Positions 58,331-64,000 of a DNA stretch of 64,000 bases are shown here, in pieces. Within the stretch, counting starts at the first letter, position 1; every line of letters begins with the position of its first letter. The translations under genes and the position numbers were made by a program. Origin of the DNA: Flavobacteriales bacterium (lineage in GTDB: Bacteria; Bacteroidota; Bacteroidia; Flavobacteriales_F; PHOS-HE28); the NCBI GenBank assembly GCA_016716605.1, contig JADJWA010000001.1:2277001-2341000 (forward strand), in the 5' to 3' direction. The notes beneath the pieces were generated by a model, which worked only from the letters and a program-made list of their open reading frames with translations, was not told where the DNA came from and made no database searches.

Positions 58331-59497
58331 ATGAGATTGATGCTACCCTTCGCTTTCATCGCGTGTGCACTGACGCCCACTGCGAATGCACAGAACGCCT
58401 ACGAGGTGCTGGTGAACAGCCGCGGCACCAACGCCGTGCACCGCTACGATGCCAGCGGCAACTTCCTCGGTGAGTTCATCACCTCCGGTTCCGGGGGCTT
58501 GATCGGTCCGGAGCAGGTGCTCTTCCATCCCGATGGATCAGTGCTCGTCACCGGCTTCGGCAACAGCGCCATTAAACGCTACCACGGCTTCACCGGCGAA
58601 TACCTCGGGAATTTCTCCTCGGGCTATGCGCTCGAATTGCCTTCCAAGATGTCCATCGGTCCGGACAGCCTGATCTACGTGACCCAATGGGGCACCGTGC
58701 AGCAGAAGGTGGTGCGCTTCGACCTGGGCGGTGACTTCGTGGACGAATTCACCAGCATCGACACGCCCAACGGGCTGGGCCACTTCTGGGATGCGCAAGG
58801 CCGCTTCTACCTCTCCGTGTACGGCAACGGCGCCACCGGCACGGTGCAGCGCTTCGCGGCCGACGGCACCTTCCTCGATGTCTTCATCAACAGCTCCATC
58901 CTGCAAGGCCCCACCGATCTGTGGCAGGAGGCCAACGGCGATGTGCTTGTGCTGGACTGGACCATGGGCAATGTCCAGCGCTACGACTCCACCGGCAGCT
59001 ACCTCGGGGTGTACATCGGCGGGCTCACCAATCCGGAGGGGCACTCCTTCCTGCCACCCGGCGGCGACCTGCTCATCGGCGACTGGGGCGAGGATGCTGT
59101 GCACTGGTTCGATGCCTCGGGCATGACGCTGGGCTACTTCGCCAGCGGGAACGGATTAACGGATCCCAATGGCGTGTACGTGCGCGAAGCGCCCGCCGTG
59201 GGGATCGCGGAGAGCGCGGCGGCGAACGGGACCCTGACCGTGAGGCCCAACGTGGGCATTGGTCCCTTTGAGCTGTACGTGCAACATTCCATGAGCCCTG
59301 GTGCGCACTTCGAAGTGCTGGATGCCCTGGGCCACGTGGTGGAAGAGCGGTCGTTGCGGCAAGCGGGCAGCAACGGCCTCAGGTGGCGATGGATGCCGGA
59401 TGGCCAATGGAGGCCCGGCCGATACACGGCCGTCGTGCGTGATGGCGGCACGGTCATGCGTGCTCCCATAGTGATCATAAACCAGCCGGGGAATTAG
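58331..59497 (+). CDS. Secreted NHL/beta-propeller protein with T9SS-type tail
   Basis: A 388-residue exported protein with a signal peptide (residues 1-20, MRLMLPFAFIACALTPTANA). The body is an NHL-like six-blade propeller (about 25-290): VHRYDASGNFLGEFI, GPEQVLFHPDGSVLVTGFGN, PSKMSIGPDSLIYVTQW, GTVQRFAADGTFLDVFI, GNVQRYDSTGSYLGVYI, AVHWFDASGMTLGYFA. The last about 85 residues (LTVRPNVGIGPFELYVQHS...GRYTAVVRD) resemble a T9SS sorting domain. The binding partner is unknown. The 276 bp before the gene (58055-58330) shows no other feature. Confidence 0.8.
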   Translation: MRLMLPFAFIACALTPTANAQNAYEVLVNSRGTNAVHRYDASGNFLGEFITSGSGGLIGPEQVLFHPDGSVLVTGFGNSAIKRYHGFTGEYLGNFSSGYALELPSKMSIGPDSLIYVTQWGTVQQKVVRFDLGGDFVDEFTSIDTPNGLGHFWDAQGRFYLSVYGNGATGTVQRFAADGTFLDVFINSSILQGPTDLWQEANGDVLVLDWTMGNVQRYDSTGSYLGVYIGGLTNPEGHSFLPPGGDLLIGDWGEDAVHWFDASGMTLGYFASGNGLTDPNGVYVREAPAVGIAESAAANGTLTVRPNVGIGPFELYVQHSMSPGAHFEVLDALGHVVEERSLRQAGSNGLRWRWMPDGQWRPGRYTAVVRDGGTVMRAPIVIINQPGN

Positions 59498-59911
59498 AGG
59501 CTGATAGCGTTCGTGAAGGACATTGTCCCGGTGGAAATGCACGTAGGCGCGCCCTGTGCTGCGCCCTGGCCATCGGTCCAATAAGGCATCCGAGGCATGC
59601 ATACCGCGAAGTATGTGGTGCGATGGACGTGAGGATTACCGAGCCCGGCCAATTGGAATCGGGACCAGATCAATCGGTTTTTCTGGTATTCGAGTTACCA
59701 TGACCGACCTGCCGAAGTGCACCGGATCGACGATCGGAGGCGGAAGAAGCTGTGGGCCGCTTACGGCCGGTGCCAGCAGGGCGGGTGGCAGGTTGGACAC
59801 GGTTCGATCCAGGATATGTCGGAGGGGTAGGTTCAGCGGTTGATCATAGGGGGTCAGAAGAAGAATCAAGAACCCGGGCCGCCACTGGTCAGCAATCGAT
59901 AGCTTAGAACC
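59498..59911. other. Intergenic region with weak hairpins, no gene
   Basis: These 414 bases hold no supported gene. A perfect GGCCG-CTTA-CGGCC hairpin lies at 59755-59768, and CCAGA/TCTGG flank a T5 run at about 59675-59696. An open frame at 59556-59843 has no motif. A short stretch at 59699 (ATGACCGACCTGC) resembles the start of the RAYT gene downstream, but the match does not continue. A -7-like box (TAGCTTAG, 59900-59907) ends 4 bp before the next ATG. Confidence 0.4.
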
Positions 59912-61696
59912 ATGCAACACGTGCGAGCACGGATACTGACCGCAGCATGGATGCTGCTCCCGCTCCTGGCCTTGGGCCAGCGATATGAATGGCTGGTTCA
60001 TCCCGATGCGCCGGCGACCTTCAACGGTGACAAGGGGATCGCGGTGGATGAACAGGGCTATAGCTACATCGCGTTCACCTTCGAAGGCGTCTGCCTCATG
60101 GATGGCGTGGCCCTGCCGGTGCTGGGTGGGGCGCGGGATGTGGCGGTGACCAAGGTCGATCCGGATGGCAATATCCTCTGGTCAAGGACCATGGGGACCG
60201 TTTCGCAAGACGCTTTCCACGATATCGCTGTGGACGGCACCGGCGCCGTGTACATCTCGATGCTCGCCTCCGCAGGGGTGAACGTCACCGCCGATTCCAC
60301 ATACAGCGGCACTGCCCCATACCAGGTCATCCGCCTGGGACCGGATGGGAGTTTCCGGGGCGCGGCGTCCTTTCCGTCTTACGTGAACATCGATGCGATC
60401 CGGAACGAAGTGTACATGAGCTTCGGCACCACGGTCCAGCGCACAGACACGGCGTTCTCGGTGGTCTGGTCCTACGATTCGGGCGGAAATCCAGCGTTCA
60501 TCGAAGGCTTGGACATGTTCGGTGCGGTCTCCGCCCGCGGCGGTCGCGTGGCCTTCTCCGGGTTCGATGCCACGATCACCTCGCCGACGCTGGCCGGACT
60601 CACCCTGGCCGGTAACGGGGTCGCCGACGATCAATCCGTCGTCTTCGTGTTGGACACCGCTGGTGTGCCGCTATGGGGCTTCCTGAGCGATGGCACGAAC
60701 AACGTCCTTGAGGAGGTCCGTGATGTGGGCCTGGACGATGCCGGAGGGCTCTTCCTCGGGATCCAAGTGAACTATCCGACATTCCAGTTCGCGGGCGCCA
60801 CGGTGGTGAACAGCAATGCCAACCCCAACCTCTGCGTGCTCGCTCGGATCGATCCCATGGGCATGGAGCAATGGGCTACCCGTTTTGAACCGACCACCCT
60901 CGGAGGCGTGGATGCGCTAGCCGTCACCGCTTCGGGGAATGCGGCCTTCATGGGACCCGCCGTCATCGGAGGTTCCATCGGCACCTTCGCGCTGGGACCG
61001 GGTGAGCGCTTCTACGTGGCCATGGTGGATGCGGCGGGAACGCCGCTCTGGCTGAAAAGCGGGCCGGGCTTCGCCCCCGGCGGCAGCGATCTGGATGGAG
61101 GGCCCGGAGAGGATGTCTGGGCCGCGCTGTTCACCAACAACAACCTGTCGTTCGACTGCGTGACCTTGCAGGGCTTCAGCTATATCATCGGGACGCGGAT
61201 CTCCGACCAGCCCGCAATGACCCCCGACGCCGGGTTCAGCTTCACCAGCAATATGCTCACGGTTGACTTCACCGACCTTTCCATCGATGCTGATTCATGG
61301 CTATGGGACTTCGGCGACGGCGGCACCAGCACCGATCCGGACCCCTCGCACACCTATGCCGTTCCTGGCACCTACACGGTGACGTTGAGCGCCAGCGCCG
61401 GTACGTGCAGCGACGTCTTCTCCGCCCAAGTGGTCGTCCTCACGACGGGTGTGCCCGAAACACGTGCGGCAGGCTTGTTCCTGTACCCGAACCCGGCCAC
61501 GGACAGGCTAAACCTGGATCGGCCGGTGCGCACCACCGATGCCATCCGGATCCTGGACATGCAGGGCCGCGTCCTGGCAGGGTGGTCCCAGGAAGGGTCC
61601 GATCGGGTGGACGTACGCGCCCTGCCCGCCGGCATGTACCAGATGGAGGTCCAGCAGGCGGGTGGCCTTATGGTGGGGCGCTTCGTGAAGGAGTGA
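59912..61696 (+). CDS. Secreted propeller/PKD-domain protein with T9SS tail
   Basis: A 594-residue exported protein. Signal peptide about residues 1-22 (ending ALGQ). Residues about 25-435 are SBBP/quinoprotein-like beta-propeller repeats (DKGIAVDEQGYSYIAFTFEG, DAFHDIAVDGTGAVYISMLA, VRDVGLDDAGGLFLGIQV). A PKD domain follows at about 447-510 (DSWLWDFGDGGTSTDPDPSH, TYAVPGTYTVTLSASA). The C-terminal about 75 residues (LFLYPNPATDRLNLDRPVRT...GMYQMEVQ) are a T9SS sorting domain. It is likely surface-attached or secreted, of unknown ligand. It lies 414 bp after the NHL gene on the same strand. Confidence 0.85.
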   Translation: MQHVRARILTAAWMLLPLLALGQRYEWLVHPDAPATFNGDKGIAVDEQGYSYIAFTFEGVCLMDGVALPVLGGARDVAVTKVDPDGNILWSRTMGTVSQDAFHDIAVDGTGAVYISMLASAGVNVTADSTYSGTAPYQVIRLGPDGSFRGAASFPSYVNIDAIRNEVYMSFGTTVQRTDTAFSVVWSYDSGGNPAFIEGLDMFGAVSARGGRVAFSGFDATITSPTLAGLTLAGNGVADDQSVVFVLDTAGVPLWGFLSDGTNNVLEEVRDVGLDDAGGLFLGIQVNYPTFQFAGATVVNSNANPNLCVLARIDPMGMEQWATRFEPTTLGGVDALAVTASGNAAFMGPAVIGGSIGTFALGPGERFYVAMVDAAGTPLWLKSGPGFAPGGSDLDGGPGEDVWAALFTNNNLSFDCVTLQGFSYIIGTRISDQPAMTPDAGFSFTSNMLTVDFTDLSIDADSWLWDFGDGGTSTDPDPSHTYAVPGTYTVTLSASAGTCSDVFSAQVVVLTTGVPETRAAGLFLYPNPATDRLNLDRPVRTTDAIRILDMQGRVLAGWSQEGSDRVDVRALPAGMYQMEVQQAGGLMVGRFVKE

Positions 61697-61745
61697 GGCC
61701 ACAGGCAGTTGGTCCGTCCGTCGCGAACGCGATATTCGGAATGCC

Positions 61746-62495
61746 ATGGCCGACCTGCAGAACCGTGCGAGCCACCGATGGACGGGGTACGATTACGCCG
61801 GCGTCGGTGCGTATTACCTGACCATTTGCACGCAGGACCGATCGCACCTGTTCGGAAAGATCGTGGATGGCGCATTGCGCCGATCGCCGATGGGTGAATT
61901 GACACAGCGGTGTTGGGACGCGATACCGCAACACATGCCGCATGTGGATGTCGGTGAATTCGTGGTGATGCCCAACCATGTTCATGGCATCGTGGTGATA
62001 CGGGAACGGTTGGTGCGGCCGGATGGTGCGGTGGTGGTTCCCGTAGGGGCCGATCATGATCGGCCCGATACCATGCCGGACCACGATTCCCCGCAACGGC
62101 CCGACACCATGCCGGAACCAGATGCAACGACGCAAACCGGAATTCCGGAAACCGCGACCGACGGTAACACGGCCAACGCGCCCCACGCACAAATGCGGGC
62201 CGATCATGATCGGCCCCTACGCCAACCCGCGCCGCCCGCGAATACCACCGGACGCACCATGCCCATCGTTCCCGTGGGTTCGTTGGGGCGCATTGTGCGG
62301 GCGTACAAATCCGCGGTTACGCGCCTGGCGTACCGCGATGGGTTGTTGCCCCACGGCACGCCCGTATGGCAACGCAATTATTGGGACCGCGTGATCCGCG
62401 ATGACGGGGAACACGAACGCATTGCCCGGTATATCCGCGACAATCCGATGAATTGGGAACGCGACCGGTTCGGTGGCAGGGCGGGCCGATCATGA
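61746..62495 (+). CDS. REP-associated tyrosine transposase (RAYT / TnpA-REP)
   Basis: A 249-residue Y1-type HUH endonuclease that acts on palindromic REP sequences. It opens with a Bacteroidota RAYT N-terminus (RWTGYDYAGVGAYYLTICTQ, DRSHLFG). The HUH motif is FVVMPNHVHGIVVI (His78, His80), and the nucleophile is Tyr212 in WQRNYWDRVIR, followed by the conserved RIARYIRDNPMNWERD. Residues about 101-159 are a low-complexity insert (ADHDRPDTMPDHDSP, later RADHDRPLR) encoded across two 20-bp palindromes. The third palindrome overlaps the gene's end and supplies its TGA stop (62493-62495). The start at 61746 is the first in-frame ATG before the domain. A cut-and-paste transposon is not visible: no flanking inverted-repeat transposon ends were recognised, as expected for RAYTs. 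Confidence 0.9.
   Translation: MADLQNRASHRWTGYDYAGVGAYYLTICTQDRSHLFGKIVDGALRRSPMGELTQRCWDAIPQHMPHVDVGEFVVMPNHVHGIVVIRERLVRPDGAVVVPVGADHDRPDTMPDHDSPQRPDTMPEPDATTQTGIPETATDGNTANAPHAQMRADHDRPLRQPAPPANTTGRTMPIVPVGSLGRIVRAYKSAVTRLAYRDGLLPHGTPVWQRNYWDRVIRDDGEHERIARYIRDNPMNWERDRFGGRAGRS
62047..62066. repeat. REP-like palindrome, copy 1 (inside RAYT coding sequence)
   Basis: GGGCCGATCATGATCGGCCC, a perfect 20-bp palindrome, in frame within the RAYT gene, where it contributes to the peptide GADHDRPD. Confidence 0.9.
62197..62216. repeat. REP-like palindrome, copy 2 (inside RAYT coding sequence)
   Basis: The same 20-bp palindrome, exactly 150 bp after copy 1 and therefore in the same reading frame, giving RADHDRPL. 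Confidence 0.9.
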
Positions 62496-62502
62496 TCGGC
62501 CC
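62483..62502. repeat. REP-like palindrome, copy 3 (spans the RAYT stop codon)
   Basis: The same 20-bp palindrome, 286 bp after copy 2, in a different register relative to the gene. The GATCATGATC core contains the TGA at 62493-62495 that ends the RAYT frame. Confidence 0.9.
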
Positions 62503-62516
62503 CAACGCGCGACAAC

Positions 62517-62569
62517 CCTGCCTCCGGCAGGCGGGCCCGCCAAATGGAAAGGGGACCGGTTCAACCGGT
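62517..62569. repeat. Cluster of three further palindromes after the RAYT
   Basis: CCTGCCTCCGGCAGG (62517-62531, stem CCTGCC/GGCAGG), GGCGGGCCCGCC (62530-62541, perfect palindrome) and ACCGGTTCAACCGGT (62555-62569, hairpin). They lie between the REP palindrome 3 and the next gene and could act as a REP cluster, a terminator, or both. Confidence 0.65.
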
Positions 62570-62584
62570 GATGACTGCGGCCAG

Positions 62585-62592
62585 TACATTTG
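62585..62592 (+). promoter_or_regulatory. Perfect -7 box of the 62600 gene
   Basis: TACATTTG matches TAnnTTTG exactly and ends 7 bp before the ATG at 62600. No TTG is found at the -33 spacing. Confidence 0.5.
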
Positions 62593-62599
62593 AAAAACC

Positions 62600-63094
62600 A
62601 TGAGGCTTCTCGGATTTGATCTTAAGGATCGCGTTCAACGGCGACGGTTCATCGTTCTTGCGGTGATATCAAATACGCTGTGTCTGCTATTCGTTGCGCA
62701 TGAATTGTTCCTCGGTGAATACCTGTTCGACAAGGAAAAGAAGGCCACTATTGATCCCAAGGCGGTCTCGGCAGTCGTGATTGGTGCTGGTAGCTGGAAA
62801 TGGCCCGACGCTGAATGGCAGTTCACCCAGCACGAGAGATTGCGATTGGAAGATCGCACAGACGTTGAGGACTTCTGCAGGACGCTTGGGATGCTCGATG
62901 CGAAGTACATCGACAACATTCGCCCAATGAACAACTGGGTGGAGATGGACATTGTAGCTGCGGACCAATCTGATGAACGTGCCGTAATCAAGGAGAACTA
63001 TCAGCATGAGATATTCCTGGAGCTTGACGGACATACCTATGAGGCAACGCCGTTGAAAGATTGGCTCAGACAGGTTGCTCTGAAGCACCAATAG
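62600..63094 (+). CDS. Small membrane-anchored protein, function unknown
   Basis: A 164-residue protein. Residues 16-37 (FIVLAVISNTLCLLFVAHEL) form a single membrane segment after a basic N-terminus (KDRVQRRR). The rest, about 125 residues, is a soluble domain (AVSAVVIGAGSWKWPDAEWQ, LEDRTDVEDFCRTLG, YEATPLKDWLRQVALKHQ) of no family I recognise. Codon use looks less GC-rich than in neighbours, so it may have been acquired with the RAYT region (inference). A promoter box precedes it, but no ribosome-binding site is visible. Confidence 0.6.
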   Translation: MRLLGFDLKDRVQRRRFIVLAVISNTLCLLFVAHELFLGEYLFDKEKKATIDPKAVSAVVIGAGSWKWPDAEWQFTQHERLRLEDRTDVEDFCRTLGMLDAKYIDNIRPMNNWVEMDIVAADQSDERAVIKENYQHEIFLELDGHTYEATPLKDWLRQVALKHQ

Positions 63095-63114
63095 CGACCG
63101 TGCATTTCGCGTGA

Positions 63115-63185
63115 CGGATTGAAGCGGAAAGCCCGCAAGCGAGGAGGAACGACGAGTGCGGACTTGCAGCGGAAAGCCGGACCCC
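63115..63185. repeat. Structured intergenic element with two AGCGGAAAGCC direct repeats
   Basis: The gap between 63095 and 63218 holds two near-identical motifs, AGCGGAAAGCCCG (about 63123-63135) and AGCGGAAAGCCGG (about 63169-63181). Between them is a segment whose flanks GCAAG and CTTGC are complementary, so a hairpin is possible. The composition and the AGCGGAAAGCC core resemble a family of intergenic elements I recall from Flavobacteriales; it is of unknown function, and I have no search to confirm it. Confidence 0.4.
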
Positions 63186-63218
63186 GCCTGCATTTGAGCC
63201 GGGGCACGCCCAATACCT

Positions 63219-64000
63219 CTACGTCTGCAACACACCCATATTGAACTCCCGCGTAGCAGGCGCTTGTGATGCCGCCTCTATCCCCAACGAGATCCAAGTC
63301 CGCGTCTCCAACGGATCGATCACCGCATCCAGCCACAACCGGCTCGCCGCGTAGTAGGGACTGATGGTCTCCTCGTACTTGCTGCGGATCCGGTTGAGCA
63401 GTTCAGCTTCTTTCTCGGGGGTGATGGTCTCGCCCTTGCCTTTCAGCGCGGCTACTTCGATCTGGAGCATCACCTTGCTGGCCTGCTCGCCGCCCATCAC
63501 GGCCACCTGGGCGCTGGGCCAACCCACGATCAGGCGCGGGTCGTAGGCCTTGCCGCACATGGCGTAGTTGCCGGCGCCGTAGCTGTTGCCGATGATGATG
63601 GTGAACTTGGGCACCACGCTGTTGCTCACGGCGTTCACCAGTTTCGCACCGTCCTTGATGATGCCGCCGTGCTCGCTGCGGCTGCCCACCATGAAGCCGG
63701 TGACGTCCTGCAGGAAGACCAGCGGGATGTTCTTCTGGTTGCAGTTGGCGATGAAGCGCGTGGCCTTGTCGGCGCTGTCGCTGTATATCACGCCGCCGAA
63801 CTGCATCTCGCCCTTCTTGCTCTTCACCACCTTGCGCTGGTTGGCCACGATGCCCACGGCCCAGCCGTCGATGCGGGCGTAGGCGGTGATGATGCTCTGG
63901 CCGTAGCCCTCCTTGTACTCGGTGTATTCACTATCGTCCACCAGCCGCGCGATCACCTCGCGCATGTCGTAGGGTTTGGCGCGCTCGCTGGGCAGGATGC
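63219..64000 (-). CDS. Acyl-CoA carboxylase, carboxyltransferase subunit (partial, 5' end beyond window)
   Basis: The C-terminal about 260 residues of a biotin-dependent carboxyltransferase, entering from beyond the window end; the frame is open through 64000, preceding MREVIARLVD with ILPSERAKPYD. Motifs fit the methylcrotonyl/propionyl-type beta subunit: ARIDGWAVGIVAN, FIANCNQKNIPLVFLQDVTG, GSRSEHGGIIKDGAKLV, VPKFTIIIGNSYGAGNYAMC, PRLIVGWPSAQVAVMGGEQA. It carries out the transfer of carboxyl from biotin to an acyl-CoA; propionyl or methylcrotonyl is likely, but the biotin-carboxylase partner is not in the window. The family's usual length is about 510-540 aa. Confidence 0.9.
   Translation of the reverse strand, partial: ILPSERAKPYDMREVIARLVDDSEYTEYKEGYGQSIITAYARIDGWAVGIVANQRKVVKSKKGEMQFGGVIYSDSADKATRFIANCNQKNIPLVFLQDVTGFMVGSRSEHGGIIKDGAKLVNAVSNSVVPKFTIIIGNSYGAGNYAMCGKAYDPRLIVGWPSAQVAVMGGEQASKVMLQIEVAALKGKGETITPEKEAELLNRIRSKYEETISPYYAASRLWLDAVIDPLETRTWISLGIEAASQAPATREFNMGVLQT

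Noticed and set aside
59556..59843. Possible remnant of a second RAYT (ATGACCGACCTGC like the RAYT start)
   Set aside because: The similarity covers about 18 bases only; the following residues do not match any RAYT motif.

Overview
The window comes from a high-GC member of the Bacteroidota, most likely an uncultured Flavobacteriales lineage (inference). Evidence includes at least seven secreted proteins with type IX secretion (T9SS) C-terminal sorting tails, a TonB-dependent receptor with a carboxypeptidase-regulatory-like plug extension, Bacteroidota families such as DUF4293, a Rho factor with a long charged insert, and promoters of the Bacteroidota type (TAnnTTTG) instead of Shine-Dalgarno sites.

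Layout. 1-3.1 kb: phosphoenolpyruvate synthase (ppsA), a small membrane protein and the start of another secreted protein, minus strand. 3.4-12.9 kb: a minus-strand run of secreted proteins: a thrombospondin type-3 repeat protein with a nested repeat array, a lysyl-oxidase-domain protein, a beta-propeller protein and a short paralogue of the first protein's N-terminal domain. 13.0-18.4 kb: a tightly overlapping operon of three periplasmic peptidyl-prolyl isomerase/chaperone-type proteins and a MoxR AAA ATPase. 18.5-25.2 kb: housekeeping and regulatory genes (XRE-S24 regulator, metallo-hydrolase, a zeta-toxin remnant with a small companion ORF, Mpl muropeptide ligase, rho). 25.4-36.2 kb, plus strand: DUF4293, a ureohydrolase, then a four-gene operon (lytic-transglycosylase-like LysM protein, two SGNH hydrolase-fold proteins, MBOAT acyltransferase) that looks like an envelope or exopolysaccharide O-acylation system; then a GMC oxidoreductase and a secreted subtilase. 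36.4-44.8 kb: valS, a TonB-dependent receptor, DinB and DUF2214 proteins, and a nucleotide-sugar dehydratase.

44.9-54.0 kb is one giant minus-strand gene (about 3,019 aa if restored) with N-terminal propeller-like repeats, SprB-like repeats and 20 near-identical 222-bp Ig/PKD-like repeats. It is split here by a 1-bp deletion and a compensating 1-bp insertion 0.67 kb apart, both inside the array. 54.4-63.1 kb: UspA, a secreted sulfatase, three DUF1801/YdeI-type proteins, two secreted propeller/PKD proteins, and a REP-associated tyrosine transposase (RAYT) that carries perfect 20-bp palindromes in its own coding sequence, one of which supplies its stop codon. The window ends inside an acyl-CoA carboxylase carboxyltransferase gene.

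The strongest leads are the RAYT with self-embedded palindromes, the acylation operon with a transglycosylase-like protein lacking its catalytic Glu, the bacterial lysyl oxidase domain with all cofactor residues, the nested 144/555-bp and 222/1332-bp repeats, and a set of genes whose -7 box abuts the ATG and may be transcribed leaderless. No tRNA, rRNA or CRISPR array was seen.
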